Positions 31,803 through 40,985 of a stretch of 60,546 nucleotides of DNA are shown here, piece after piece. This stretch comes from a virus. Position numbers and translations under genes: made by a program. Position 1 is the first letter of the stretch; every line of letters begins with the position of its first letter. The DNA lies in the IMG/VR virus record IMGVR_UViG_3300028024_000009, positions 1-60,546 of that record. One strand, 5' to 3'. Below the pieces are notes generated by a model. It ran no database searches. It worked only from the letters and a program-made list of their open reading frames with translations, and was not told where the DNA came from.

Positions 31803-34800
31803 ATGGAAGACGATGAACTGGATCAAGACTCGGTCGGGACGCTCGGTGCGATCCGTGACCAGCTTGGGGAATTGGTTGATCCGTCGACTACCCTCGAGGC
31901 GCAGGGTTACGCTCGGAAGTTCCTTGACAAACAGCTAGCCTCCCCTCTGGGCACGACCCAGAAGGAAATTTTGACTCAAATGGAGAAGGAGTCGAAAGCG
32001 GCACAAGAAACGCTGAGGGCTGCGCGCGAGAAATTACTGGCTCGTCGGTACAACCCGGCCGATAAGTGGTACACTCTCGCCAAGGCCCTCGGCGCCCCTA
32101 CTCGGGTCGGCGGCGTCGGGGAGCTGGCATCACGAGCGGCGGGTGCTCTCGGGGAGTCCCGTCAGCGTCAGGAAACCTTCGATGAGACCCAACAGAAGGA
32201 AGCGCTCGGCTACGACAAGGATATCTCCGGGCTGGGAATGGATCTTCTCAAGCTGAAGTCCGCTGTTGGACTTTCGCAGGGCAAGATCGACGCCCAGCTT
32301 GCCCAAGAGGCTCTCAAAACCCTGGGAAAGAGAGTTAACTCGCAGCAGACTGGGGTGGATAAGGCGCAGCAGGCTCTCGACCGCGCTTACGCTCCCGAGT
32401 ACCTCGATTGGGTTCAGAACGGTTCCTCGGTCGCGAATAAATCCCTCAGCGAACTGGCACAAGCCCGCGACCGGTTGAGAGGCTATCGAGAAGGGCCCGA
32501 CGGTGAGAAAGTTCCGATCAGCGAAGGCGATTTCGCCACGCGGCAGCTCGGACCGACCGGTCCCGTCATCGGTTCGGTGGCGACGGTTCCGTTTGTCGGC
32601 AAGGCAATTCAGGACGTACTCGCTCCGGGGTCGGCGGACATCCGCGAGCTAGTCGAGTCGACCGTCCAATCCTCCCTGAGACCGATTCTCGGAGCGCAGT
32701 TCACGGAGAAGGAAGGCGAGCGACTCATCTCTCGCGTATACAACCCTCGGCTGCGACCAGAAGTCAACGCCGCGCGTGTCGGCCGTCTTCTGCAGCAGGT
32801 GCAGACCGCTGCCGCGAACAAGACAGCCGCTGCGAAATACTACGAAGCCAACGGGACCCTCAAGGGCTTTACGGGGAAGTTCAAATACACCATCGACGAC
32901 TTCATGCCGGCGGCGACCAACGAGCTGGCCCCCCATAGCTCACAACCCCAAACGCATGGAACGGATGACTTCGGGCATGCGTATGATGGGCCGCCGAATC
33001 CCTACGCCGGGACGGCCGAGGAGAATACGGCTCCCGCCGGCGGTGGCCCACGGACCTTCGAAGGCAAGAAAGTCATCAGGCTGCAAGATCTCCCAAAGAG
33101 GGGGTTTGCTGAGGGAGGCGCGGTCGGGGCTCCAGACCCCGATACTGACCAGGTTATGGTCGAGCTTCCGGACGGTCGGATGATCCCGATGCCGGCTAAT
33201 GCGACCCAGGAGGACGTCCAAGCAGCTATGGGCGGGGGGGATAGCGCCGGGGCATACGATCCCGCCATGTCGCGCACGGCATTGGCCGGATTGGGTGCTG
33301 GAGCGGGGTATGCGGGGGGGAAATTGCTCTCGGGCTTGGGCTCGTCCGTATCCGACCTTAGGCCGGGCAATAAGGAAACCCCGGCGCAAGCTCGACTGTT
33401 AAGATTGATGGAGCGCTCGAAACTGCCGCCGCAGCAGATCACGCAGTTCCAGCGTCGCTTCGGCCGTCTCGGCGTGCCGACGATGCCCTTCGACTTCGAC
33501 CCGAATCTGCGAGCGGTCACTGAAACCGCGCTCCCTCAGGGGGGAGCCGAGTCCGTTGATATGATGGATCGGTTGAAGGCTCGTCAGGCCGAGGCTCGCG
33601 CTCGTGCTCTCGAGCAAGTCAATAAGGGACTCAAGCCGGACGATTACTTCGATAAGGAAGAGGAAGTTAAGACTAAGCTGTACGGCAATCGCGCGAAGCA
33701 GATCGAGTCTGAATCGGGCCCATTGTATCGAGCGGCGTTCGATGCCAACCCAGCGGTCGCATCGGCGCAGCTCGGAAAGCTGATGGATACTCCCAGCGGT
33801 CAGAAGGCCGTCAAGAACGCAATGAAGACGATGAAGGATAAGGGGATTCCCATCGGTAAAGTCAACCAGGTGACCGGGGCCGTCATGAAGCCCTCCCTGG
33901 AATTCCTCAACCAGGTTAAGATCGAGATGGACAATCTCGTCGGAGCCGCGAGAACGGCCGGTAAGGACGCGAAGGCTCGAGACGTCGGTAATCTGCGAAC
34001 TTCGTTCCGCAACGAACTCGACACGGCCACGACCGATCCGGCCACCGGCACATCGCCTTATAAGGAGGCCCGGGGAGTCTACGACGAGCGCAAGGCCCAG
34101 CTCGATGCGCTCCAAAGCGGTCGTGAGAATTTCGGTCGCATGCAACCCCAAGAGGTCTCGCGGGCCGTGGCCGGGATGAACTTCGAGCAGAAAGACGCGT
34201 TCCGGACGGGCGTGGCTCAAAGCATTCGCCAGATGCTCGAGACTCCCTCAACCGATATCAACGCAGCCAAGCGACTGATTGGTTCGCCGGCGATGTCCGC
34301 GAAACTCGAAGCACTGTTCGATAGTCCCCATGAGTTCGAGGTCTTCAAGACCGCGCTCAATAAGGAGGTCGAGACGTTCGAGAACTCCCAGAAGCTCCTG
34401 AATCGCGAGACGACAGTACGCCAGCGGGGAGCCGAGCCCCCGAAGAGCCGTATCGAACGGGGAGCTGAGAAAGCCCCCGCACTCGGCGTCTTCTCTCCCA
34501 CCCATTGGGCTCTCAAGATCCTGCGCAGCAAGCCGGAGATGAAACCCGAGGAGGCGTCCGAGATCATCAAGCTGATGAAATCCTCCACCCCTGAGGAAAT
34601 CACCGCGTTCGATAAGGCTCTCGGAAACAAGTTCGGTCGCGCGGCAGCTCGCAAAACCCGAGGCAGTCGAATGGGGATGGCGGGAGCGGCTTTAGGAGCG
34701 CTCACCGGAGCTTTGACGGGCGGCAAGGAAGAAGAGGAGCCCGCCCCTCAGGACGACGCGATCCTCAGTGGTCTTACGCCCGAGGAACGGGAGATGGCCT

Positions 34801-35333
34801 TGCGTCCCGCGAAAGCGAAGGGCGGCAAGATCGAAGCGGTCAAAGAGCTAGTCGAGGATCTAAAATCGCGCATGGCGAATATGGATCTCCAGCAAGTGTC
34901 CGATCAGATCAGTAACATTGCGGTTAAAACGGGTCAGCTTCCTCACGATATCTGGAAGATGATCTCGGATAAGCCGTTTCCAGGCGCGCAAGGCCCCGAT
35001 CTGTCTCGAACGGCTTCTGCGGCACCGATCACTCAAGTGCCGGCACAGCCCGAGCGGTTGGCGCCGTTCGCCCGGTCGATGGATTTCGAAAAGGCTCGCC
35101 TTGATGCGATCCGGCAGTCTATTGTCAATTCTCAAGGGATGAACCCCGCTCAAGCAAAATCGCTACAGCCAGTCACTTCCGCAGCTGACATGGCTTATCA
35201 GCGAATGATGAGCGACCCGACTTATGAGAACATGCAGCACCTCTCCGAGCTAGTCCGAAATCTCCAGCTGCAATCGAAGCGCCGAGGGGGCCGGATCTCC
35301 CGGCAATTCGGGGGCATGACAAATCATGGCTAA
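31803..35333 (+). CDS. Very large internal virion protein
   Basis: 1176 residues. Long helical segments, two Gly-rich hydrophobic stretches (about 490-515 and 955-975, both before acidic Glu-Glu-Glu runs), a Gly-Phe-Ala-Glu-Gly-Gly-Ala-Val motif near residue 435, a Lys-Gly-Gly-Lys-Ile motif near residue 1005 and a C-terminal Arg-Gly-Gly-Arg-Ile-Ser. The C-terminal half resembles large phage ejection proteins with coiled coils. No lysozyme or transglycosylase motif was found. It probably helps form the channel that delivers DNA across the host envelope. Confidence 0.6.
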   Translation: MEDDELDQDSVGTLGAIRDQLGELVDPSTTLEAQGYARKFLDKQLASPLGTTQKEILTQMEKESKAAQETLRAAREKLLARRYNPADKWYTLAKALGAPTRVGGVGELASRAAGALGESRQRQETFDETQQKEALGYDKDISGLGMDLLKLKSAVGLSQGKIDAQLAQEALKTLGKRVNSQQTGVDKAQQALDRAYAPEYLDWVQNGSSVANKSLSELAQARDRLRGYREGPDGEKVPISEGDFATRQLGPTGPVIGSVATVPFVGKAIQDVLAPGSADIRELVESTVQSSLRPILGAQFTEKEGERLISRVYNPRLRPEVNAARVGRLLQQVQTAAANKTAAAKYYEANGTLKGFTGKFKYTIDDFMPAATNELAPHSSQPQTHGTDDFGHAYDGPPNPYAGTAEENTAPAGGGPRTFEGKKVIRLQDLPKRGFAEGGAVGAPDPDTDQVMVELPDGRMIPMPANATQEDVQAAMGGGDSAGAYDPAMSRTALAGLGAGAGYAGGKLLSGLGSSVSDLRPGNKETPAQARLLRLMERSKLPPQQITQFQRRFGRLGVPTMPFDFDPNLRAVTETALPQGGAESVDMMDRLKARQAEARARALEQVNKGLKPDDYFDKEEEVKTKLYGNRAKQIESESGPLYRAAFDANPAVASAQLGKLMDTPSGQKAVKNAMKTMKDKGIPIGKVNQVTGAVMKPSLEFLNQVKIEMDNLVGAARTAGKDAKARDVGNLRTSFRNELDTATTDPATGTSPYKEARGVYDERKAQLDALQSGRENFGRMQPQEVSRAVAGMNFEQKDAFRTGVAQSIRQMLETPSTDINAAKRLIGSPAMSAKLEALFDSPHEFEVFKTALNKEVETFENSQKLLNRETTVRQRGAEPPKSRIERGAEKAPALGVFSPTHWALKILRSKPEMKPEEASEIIKLMKSSTPEEITAFDKALGNKFGRAAARKTRGSRMGMAGAALGALTGALTGGKEEEEPAPQDDAILSGLTPEEREMALRPAKAKGGKIEAVKELVEDLKSRMANMDLQQVSDQISNIAVKTGQLPHDIWKMISDKPFPGAQGPDLSRTASAAPITQVPAQPERLAPFARSMDFEKARLDAIRQSIVNSQGMNPAQAKSLQPVTSAADMAYQRMMSDPTYENMQHLSELVRNLQLQSKRRGGRISRQFGGMTNHG

Positions 35334-38142
35334 GGGAAGCAAAGTATCGACTCTTGACGCGGCCCTTCAGTACGTCAAGAACAAGCTGCCGCAAACGGGC
35401 TTCTTCTCTACCCTGGACGAGCTGATCGGACAAGCTCCGTTCGAGAAGGCCCCGTTCGAGCAATGGCAGAATTATCTCAAGCCCGGCCGCACGTTCGAAC
35501 GCGAAGGCGTCCGCTTCCCCCTGAAACAGGAGGAACTAGATTATACGTTTGGTCATCCCCATGCCCAAGACCCCCACGGGGACATCTATCGTTCCCCTGA
35601 CACGGTGATGACGAAGGACGAACTGCGGGATTGGATTCGGGAACTGCGTCCGGATTTCTCATTGAAAGTGGGGGCTACCAGTCCAACTGGAGCTGCTCGA
35701 CTCAAAGACCGCTTCCCGGAGGAGTGGGAACTTGGCTATCAGAATAATCCAGATGCCCCCCTGGAAGAGGTGCGAGCAGTTCTCCCTCGGGTGGATACTG
35801 CGAGATATGGAAGCTATGCTCACGAGACCGAGTCCCCGCACTCTTATGAAGAGAGCGCAACCCGCTCGACTGATTTTGGCCCCACAAATCACGCCGACCA
35901 TTTCGGACCGGATGTAATCTCACACTCGCGTACGACGATTCAACCGACCCTGGTCAGTCCGAATACTGCCGATATGGAGGTCAACGAAAGCAGCGGCGAT
36001 GTTCGACAGCGCATGATGCGCTTGATCGAGGAGATTCAATCGGATCGCCATCAAGCTGCGGCCGAAAGGGTTCCGATAGAGATAGAGCAGTTGCGGGCCG
36101 TAGCTACTCCTGAAGAACTAGAAAACCTCGATGAGATCAGGGGACGTCCAGGGCCTCTGGGGGCCGACTGGGATGAGATCTCGGAGAAGCTCAAGGGACG
36201 AATTCCTCCCCAACGTCGAGGTTATCGGACCCCCGGACTCGAGGAAGATTTAAGACGGAGAATCAACGAGCTAGTTGAACAATCCCCAAACTCTCAGTCC
36301 CTGGACAGTCCCGGATACAAAGAATTCCTGCGTAAATGGACTCCCCTGAATGAGGGGATCTTACGGGAGATGAATGCCGTTAATGACGCACCCTTCAAGA
36401 ATCCGGCCGATTATGGACTTCTCGAATTGAAGATGCAAATGTTGAATGCCGCTAAGCAAGGACAGGACTACCTCGGGCTAGTTCGTGGTAAGGATGTCTC
36501 TGATCGTTTCTCGCAAGATGCGGGGGAAGCCGCGGGAACCTCACACATCTACGACAAGGTTTATCCGTCGGTCATGCGCAAGCTCGCGTCACAGTACGGC
36601 GCCGAAGTTCGCGACGTTCCGACTACCCTCAAATCGAGCATTGATGTCGCTACTCCTAGCATGCGAGATCTGAATCAGGAAACTATCTCAGATGCTGTCA
36701 GGATGTCTCGAGATATGGCTGACGATAGTTCAGACCCGGATGAGTATATCAACGCGCTAGATCATCTGCACGGAATCAAGGAGGAGCTGAAAGACCAAGA
36801 CCCCCACTTCGCAAAGAAGGTGGATGAGCACCTCGGGACTCTCTATAAACTGTATGATGCCGCGGTGACGGATCCTGAGATTGCGACGTCTCTAGGCCCC
36901 AAAATGGACGATGCTTGGGAGCTTCTCTCATTCAACTTGAATCAGCTGCACTTGAAATATGCTAAACAGAAGCGATTGGCCGCTGGAAGTTCCAAAGAGA
37001 ACAAGGCATTCCCGTCAATGGTATTGTCCCCCGAGGTTCGCGACCGAATCCTCAAAGCAGGAGTTCCGATTTGGGGTATGTCGGGGTTGACGGCAGGCGC
37101 GCTCGCGGGGCTCGGAGCGAATCAGGAAGAGGAGGGATTTGCCGACGGTGGAAAAGTCAAAGCGGTGATCGATGCCATCAAACGTTTCGCGCCGATGAAA
37201 GCTGAACGCGAAGAATTTCGAGCTGTCTCAGGGGGTCCGAACGCTACGCTGAAATCGTTGAGGGCGGCGCTCGAGGCTGGGCAAGCGAAACGAGACCAGC
37301 TGAAAGAGGGGATGGAAGAGACTCGACCGGACTGGATGGGACCCGTGGATAAGGCCGAGGGGGGCGAAGTGGGCGGAATCGATAGACTCAAGCAATTAGC
37401 TGAGAACGTCGGAACGGAAGACACCGTTGACCGACGCAAACGCATTCTCTCAGGGATGGCATCGCAGCTCTACGGCGTCAATCCGGACACGAACGAAGTC
37501 GAGCTGTTCGGGGGCATGTCGCTCTTGCCGAAGATTCGGTCGATTGACGAGGTTCGGGATCGCTACAAGCACTACGCCGAGACGGGCGAGGTCCCGCAGG
37601 ACGGGGGCCCCGGGCTCTTCGATGAGGTGCAGTCGATGTTCCTCGGTTCGGATCGCGCGAGCGAGGCGGATGCTCGACTCGCAGCCCTGAAGTCGCAGAT
37701 CAAGGAGAAGATGGGAATTGCAGAGCCTCAGGGGTTCCAAGAGAACTTCGACGAGGCGCTCGGTACGATGCTGGGTCAGCTCCCGGTCCCCGTCAGCCGG
37801 GGCAAGGCGGCCATCGAAGCGGCCACGAAACTCGAAAAGCTGAAGCAGATGCTGAAGGTAGCCCCCAGCGCCGTGGCCGAGTGGCTCACTCCGACCGTCG
37901 AGGCGAGCCCGGCGAACTATCTGATGGGAGCAACCGTCGGGGGCGGGCTCGGAACGCTGGCTGACACACCCCCTGAGATCGAACGGCCGATCAAGAAAGC
38001 CGAGGGAGGATCGGTCGAAGCCATCAAGCCCCTGCATGCTACCCTCGAAATGTGGAAGTCTCGGCTCTCCGAGCTGAGTTCTTCGCTTCCCTCCACACCG
38101 TCGTTCGGTGGTAATCTCGGTTTACAATCTCTGGATGAATAG
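35326..38142 (+). CDS. Large polyvalent virion protein with EIQSD module
   Basis: 938 residues. Residues of about 225-430 carry the module known from phage large polyvalent proteins: Glu-Glu-Ile-Gln-Ser-Asp-Arg-His-Gln, Asp-Ala-Pro-Phe-Lys, and Ile-Tyr-Asp-Lys-Val-Tyr-Pro-x-x-Met-Arg-Lys-Leu-Ala-x-x-Tyr-Gly-Ala. A hydrophobic Gly-rich segment (about 586-600) is followed by Gly-Phe-Ala-Asp-Gly-Gly-Lys-Val; two Lys-Ala-Glu-Gly-Gly motifs come later. It overlaps the upstream gene by eight bases. Possibly co-injected; activity unknown. Confidence 0.6.
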   Translation: MAKGSKVSTLDAALQYVKNKLPQTGFFSTLDELIGQAPFEKAPFEQWQNYLKPGRTFEREGVRFPLKQEELDYTFGHPHAQDPHGDIYRSPDTVMTKDELRDWIRELRPDFSLKVGATSPTGAARLKDRFPEEWELGYQNNPDAPLEEVRAVLPRVDTARYGSYAHETESPHSYEESATRSTDFGPTNHADHFGPDVISHSRTTIQPTLVSPNTADMEVNESSGDVRQRMMRLIEEIQSDRHQAAAERVPIEIEQLRAVATPEELENLDEIRGRPGPLGADWDEISEKLKGRIPPQRRGYRTPGLEEDLRRRINELVEQSPNSQSLDSPGYKEFLRKWTPLNEGILREMNAVNDAPFKNPADYGLLELKMQMLNAAKQGQDYLGLVRGKDVSDRFSQDAGEAAGTSHIYDKVYPSVMRKLASQYGAEVRDVPTTLKSSIDVATPSMRDLNQETISDAVRMSRDMADDSSDPDEYINALDHLHGIKEELKDQDPHFAKKVDEHLGTLYKLYDAAVTDPEIATSLGPKMDDAWELLSFNLNQLHLKYAKQKRLAAGSSKENKAFPSMVLSPEVRDRILKAGVPIWGMSGLTAGALAGLGANQEEEGFADGGKVKAVIDAIKRFAPMKAEREEFRAVSGGPNATLKSLRAALEAGQAKRDQLKEGMEETRPDWMGPVDKAEGGEVGGIDRLKQLAENVGTEDTVDRRKRILSGMASQLYGVNPDTNEVELFGGMSLLPKIRSIDEVRDRYKHYAETGEVPQDGGPGLFDEVQSMFLGSDRASEADARLAALKSQIKEKMGIAEPQGFQENFDEALGTMLGQLPVPVSRGKAAIEAATKLEKLKQMLKVAPSAVAEWLTPTVEASPANYLMGATVGGGLGTLADTPPEIERPIKKAEGGSVEAIKPLHATLEMWKSRLSELSSSLPSTPSFGGNLGLQSLDE

Positions 38143-38144
38143 TC

Positions 38145-38435
38145 ATGCCAAGTAAGTCAGACAAGCAGCACCGCTTGATGGAAGCCGTCAAACACAATCC
38201 GAAGTTCGCGAAGAAGGTCGGCATTCCGCAATCGGTCGGAGAGGATTTCGTAGCGGCCGATAAGCGGACGGGCCGCTATGCTCGGGGCGGTAGCGTGCTA
38301 AAGGCGCTTTCAAGCCCCCGGAAGCCCGTTATGCGTCCGATCCCGGACGTACGGAGCCCCGCCGAGGAGCTACGCTCCGCAGACCGTGCTATTGCGGGGG
38401 CTCGCGACCGCTTTAAGAGGATGAGAGGGAGTTAA
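38145..38435 (+). CDS. Conserved small basic phage protein
   Basis: 96 residues; the N-terminus Met-Pro-Ser-Lys-Ser-x-Lys-Gln-His-Arg-Leu-Met-x-Ala-Val, Asn-Pro-x-Phe-Ala-Lys-Lys, Ile-Pro-Gln-Ser-Val-Gly is a familiar phage motif of unknown function. It contains Tyr-Ala-Arg-Gly-Gly-Ser-Val, the same [FY]AxGG motif as its larger neighbours. Confidence 0.65.
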   Translation: MPSKSDKQHRLMEAVKHNPKFAKKVGIPQSVGEDFVAADKRTGRYARGGSVLKALSSPRKPVMRPIPDVRSPAEELRSADRAIAGARDRFKRMRGS

Positions 38436-38436
38436 C

Positions 38437-38868
38437 GTGGGAATAAAAGAGACCCTGACGAGTGGGATGTCACGTGAGGTGATTATCGTGATGGTACTTC
38501 TGGCAATGACCGGACTATGGGCTTGGGCTTTCGGCAAGGTACCGATAGACGGAGAGCACGGATTCGTCATGCGTGTGACTCTCTCTGACGACGTGAAAAC
38601 TATAGTCGGCAAGGACGTTGAGGGCCTCAAGAAGCAATCTCAGGAGACGTCTCAGAAGGTGGACAATATCAAGATTGCCCTCGACCGGATCCTGGCTGAT
38701 TACTACAGCAAACGGATCAAGGACGCAACTCGTCAGCGCTGCAAGCTCCCTCTAGGAGAAATCGCGGAACGCGACCGGCTCTGGGACCAAATCAACGGCG
38801 ACGTGAACCTGTACCGCCAGTATTCGGGTGACACGAGCTACCAGCGACCGACTTGCCAGGACGTTTGA
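38437..38868 (+). CDS. Membrane-anchored coiled-coil protein (GTG start)
   Basis: 143 residues from GTG at 38437. One transmembrane helix (about 15-33), then a coiled coil (about 55-95) and a charged C-terminus with two Cys. Topology fits an inner spanin or similar lysis protein, but that is inferred. It is the last gene of the plus-strand virion operon. Confidence 0.55.
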   Translation: MGIKETLTSGMSREVIIVMVLLAMTGLWAWAFGKVPIDGEHGFVMRVTLSDDVKTIVGKDVEGLKKQSQETSQKVDNIKIALDRILADYYSKRIKDATRQRCKLPLGEIAERDRLWDQINGDVNLYRQYSGDTSYQRPTCQDV

Positions 38869-38898
38869 TTCGGCGCCCGACCCAGTTGTAAGGGTCAC

Positions 38899-38939
38899 AG
38901 CGGCGCAGGCGTTCTAGTTCACTCCAGCCTGCCGCCGCT
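38899..38939. terminator. GC-rich hairpin between convergent operons
   Basis: AGCGGCG-CAGGC (38899-38910) pairs with GCCTG-C-CGCCGCT (38927-38939), 12 bp with one bulged C. It lies between the convergent ends at 38868 and 38995. The downstream T content is modest on both strands, so it may act as a weak bidirectional terminator. Confidence 0.5.
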
Positions 38940-38994
38940 GCTTCCTTGCGATGCTGCGTCAGCGGAGCGCGTACGACCTCGGGAAGAAGTACCA

Positions 38995-39165
38995 TTACGT
39001 TGGATAGGGATATTGAATGGTGAAGGAAATCATCAGAATTCCGATAAGAATCAGGATCACCCCGAGGAGCCATGCGACCCAATCTGCGAATGATCCTTTG
39101 TCCGTAGGCCCCTGAGCGGCTCCCGCAATCCCGAAGACAATGAGGATGATGCCGACGATGATCAT
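38995..39165 (-). CDS. Two-pass membrane peptide
   Basis: 56 residues from ATG at 39165 after AGGAAG. Two hydrophobic helices (about 1-15 and 29-48) flank an Asp-Lys-Gly-Ser turn. It is the last gene of the minus-strand operon. Possibly a holin or membrane effector; unproven. Confidence 0.6.
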   Translation of the reverse strand: MIIVGIILIVFGIAGAAQGPTDKGSFADWVAWLLGVILILIGILMISFTIQYPYPT

Positions 39166-39431
39166 TAGTGCTTCCTGCTCTGAACCAGCTGGATGAGCGG
39201 GGGGAGGGCCGCATCCTCTCCTACCCCTGACATATACTCGTCGATTGACGCGGTATCGGTCTCCTCCGTCCACTCAAGTAGTCTCGAGGCGAGATCGGGT
39301 CGACTACGTATGAACTCGAGCACCTGATGAGATTCCACGAACCGGGGCAGGTCTCGTGTACGAACGGGGACTCTGATCCCGGCGATTCTTTCGTACGGGA
39401 CAAAGACTGAGCTGGGGCGAGCGCGTTTCAC
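39165..39431 (-). CDS. Hypothetical protein (GTG start)
   Basis: 88 residues from GTG at 39431, overlapping the stop of the upstream gene as GTGA. Arg-rich N-terminus and acidic C-terminus. Not recognised. Confidence 0.55.
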   Translation of the reverse strand: MKRARPSSVFVPYERIAGIRVPVRTRDLPRFVESHQVLEFIRSRPDLASRLLEWTEETDTASIDEYMSGVGEDAALPPLIQLVQSRKH

Positions 39432-39616
39432 TCTCGGAATGCTCCATCACGCCACGACCATTTGTTCGGCTCGTTCTCCCGGCGGAGTCGAGCCATCTCG
39501 TTGCGATCCTTTTCGGTGATCACGCGGTCGTGCGCGCAACACCCCGGACCGTACATCATGTTCCCGCGAGCGCGCTTGGCCGCGTATCCTCGATCACGCT
39601 GTTTTCGCTTTGGCAT
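39428..39616 (-). CDS. Small basic protein
   Basis: 62 residues; the start at 39616 follows AAGGTG. The N-terminus is Lys/Arg-rich and there is a Cys-Cys-Ala-His segment. The in-frame upstream extension to 39742 is antisense-like and rejected. Function unknown. Confidence 0.5.
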   Translation of the reverse strand: MPKRKQRDRGYAAKRARGNMMYGPGCCAHDRVITEKDRNEMARLRRENEPNKWSWRDGAFRE

Positions 39617-39776
39617 CTGGCACCTTCTCTGCAACCTTACGTAGGTAGTAGTGAATTCCAACCCCAATTCCATGGGATGCTTGTATGATTCCTTCGGCGT
39701 GGAGAGCCTCGAGCACATCTGCTGCGGCCCGAAGTGTCTCACGTCGTCTCAAAACTCCCTTTTCCTCGGGTGTCAT
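39594..39776 (-). CDS. Small helical protein
   Basis: 60 residues; helical N-terminus (Glu-Lys-Gly-Val-Leu-Arg-Arg-Arg-Glu-Thr) and a His-Ala-Glu-Gly turn. It starts one base before the end of its upstream neighbour. Not recognised. Confidence 0.5.
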   Translation of the reverse strand: MTPEEKGVLRRRETLRAAADVLEALHAEGIIQASHGIGVGIHYYLRKVAEKVPDAKAKTA

Positions 39777-40031
39777 TCAATTCTCCTTTCCGAGGATGTG
39801 GGTATCTGAAGACAGGTACGGCTCGAGATCTTTCATCGCTTTCTGAAGCGTCGGACTCCAATGGATGATCATGGTTGTAAAGTGAGGCTTCGGATCAGAG
39901 GCCTTCGCGTGAGGGTTTCCCTTCATCATCTCCTCGATGTTGACAACGAGCGGACGACCTTCTTTGAGCAGCTTGATATTCTCGTCAGTGATGACGAGGC
40001 CAAGAGTAGTTCCGGCAGCGAAGCGGATCAT
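39777..40031 (-). CDS. Hypothetical protein
   Basis: 84 residues; beta-rich start (Leu-Gly-Leu-Val-Ile-Thr-Asp-Glu) and a helical end. It overlaps the upstream gene by four bases. Not recognised. Confidence 0.55.
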   Translation of the reverse strand: MIRFAAGTTLGLVITDENIKLLKEGRPLVVNIEEMMKGNPHAKASDPKPHFTTMIIHWSPTLQKAMKDLEPYLSSDTHILGKEN

Positions 40032-40273
40032 CGCTCATCCTCCCAAATATCGTCCGACCACGACGTCTGAGCGGCTTTAGGCGTTTTGCTTCCGACCCGA
40101 CTCCCTCGAATGCACTCGAGGACTGCTGATCCAGAAGTTCCGTCGGGGTATGTAACCTCGACGTCACCTAGCTCGCGGTCGATCCCTCGGACTTCGGCGA
40201 GTTGAAACTCATGAGAGTCCGGACCAGTTTCAACGGCAACGGTTGTGCCGATCTTCGGAAATTTCCATTTCAT
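40028..40273 (-). CDS. Small beta-barrel-like protein
   Basis: 81 residues; Lys-Ile-Gly-Thr-Thr-Val-Ala-Val-Glu-Thr, Val-Glu-Val-Thr-Tyr-Pro-Asp-Gly-Thr-Ser suggest an SH3 or Tudor-like barrel. Coupled at both ends by four-base overlaps. Function unknown. Confidence 0.55.
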   Translation of the reverse strand: MKWKFPKIGTTVAVETGPDSHEFQLAEVRGIDRELGDVEVTYPDGTSGSAVLECIRGSRVGSKTPKAAQTSWSDDIWEDER

Positions 40274-40908
40274 TTGAGAGCCGCTCGCACTTTGGCAATA
40301 TCATCGTACGGCGCGCGAAGCCCTGCCGCCCGGAGCAGCTTGCGGAGCTTAGTCGGTTCGAGCTGCAGCTCGGCCGCAATCGTCCGGATAACGTCGGCAC
40401 CGGCCGTCCGGGCGGGCCCCGTAACCGCTTTAGGAGGAGCTACGGGCGGCGATTTCGGCTTATCCGGCTTCGGGGAGCGGGCCGGGTGCATTATCGCATC
40501 TGCGAGCTTAGCGAACCCGTCCGGGGTTGCTTTCGATTGCGGACGGACGGTCTTTGATTCGACGGATGCTTCCCCCGGCAGAATATCAGGGGGCAACGGT
40601 TCGTTATCCTCGACCCCGCCTTCAAGCGCACGCTTGAGGAAGTATTGCGCACGCAAGGTGATCCCCTTGCGCTTACCGATATCTTCGAACCGCTTGACGA
40701 ACAGATCGATGGGGTATTCCCGTCGACCGAGCCCGACCGGACCCATGACGATAGGAGCATCGTCGTGATCTTTGACCGGGATATGCGAAATCGCGCGGAT
40801 GCACGTTTCGTCGTTGATTACGGCGTGGGCTTGGTTCCGACCCCGGAAGCACAACACCGGTTTGATTGCTCTTCTCTCAATTCTCAAAAAACGGATCGAC
40901 GTTTCCAT
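40270..40908 (-). CDS. Protein with C-terminal LRKLLRxAGL mini-domain
   Basis: 212 residues. The N-terminal half is mixed alpha/beta (Ile-Val-Met-Gly-Pro-Val-Gly), and a Pro-rich linker lies at about 120-165. The last 45 residues form an HTH-like unit (Ile-Ala-Ala-Glu-Leu-Gln-Leu-Glu-Pro-Thr-Lys-Leu-Arg-Lys-Leu-Leu-Arg-Ala-Ala-Gly-Leu) shared with the proteins at 41411 and 59885. A DNA-associated role is inferred. Confidence 0.6.
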   Translation of the reverse strand: METSIRFLRIERRAIKPVLCFRGRNQAHAVINDETCIRAISHIPVKDHDDAPIVMGPVGLGRREYPIDLFVKRFEDIGKRKGITLRAQYFLKRALEGGVEDNEPLPPDILPGEASVESKTVRPQSKATPDGFAKLADAIMHPARSPKPDKPKSPPVAPPKAVTGPARTAGADVIRTIAAELQLEPTKLRKLLRAAGLRAPYDDIAKVRAALK

Positions 40909-40985
40909 GCTGAAGACCCTTCGTTCGTTTTGTTGGACCCGCAGCTATTATAGCTCAGCTAGCGCTCGTGAAAGCGATTTTTTCT
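40909..40985 (-). promoter_or_regulatory. Intergenic gap with candidate minus-strand promoter
   Basis: A perfect TATAAT -10 box reads on the minus strand at 40953-40948. No good -35 hexamer is seen at 17 bases. It would drive the seven small genes from 40908 down to 38995. Confidence 0.45.

Noticed and set aside
40202-40768. 188-residue plus-strand frame in the right arm
   Set aside because: It is opposite the coupled minus-strand genes at 40028 and 40270 and has no plausible initiation site.
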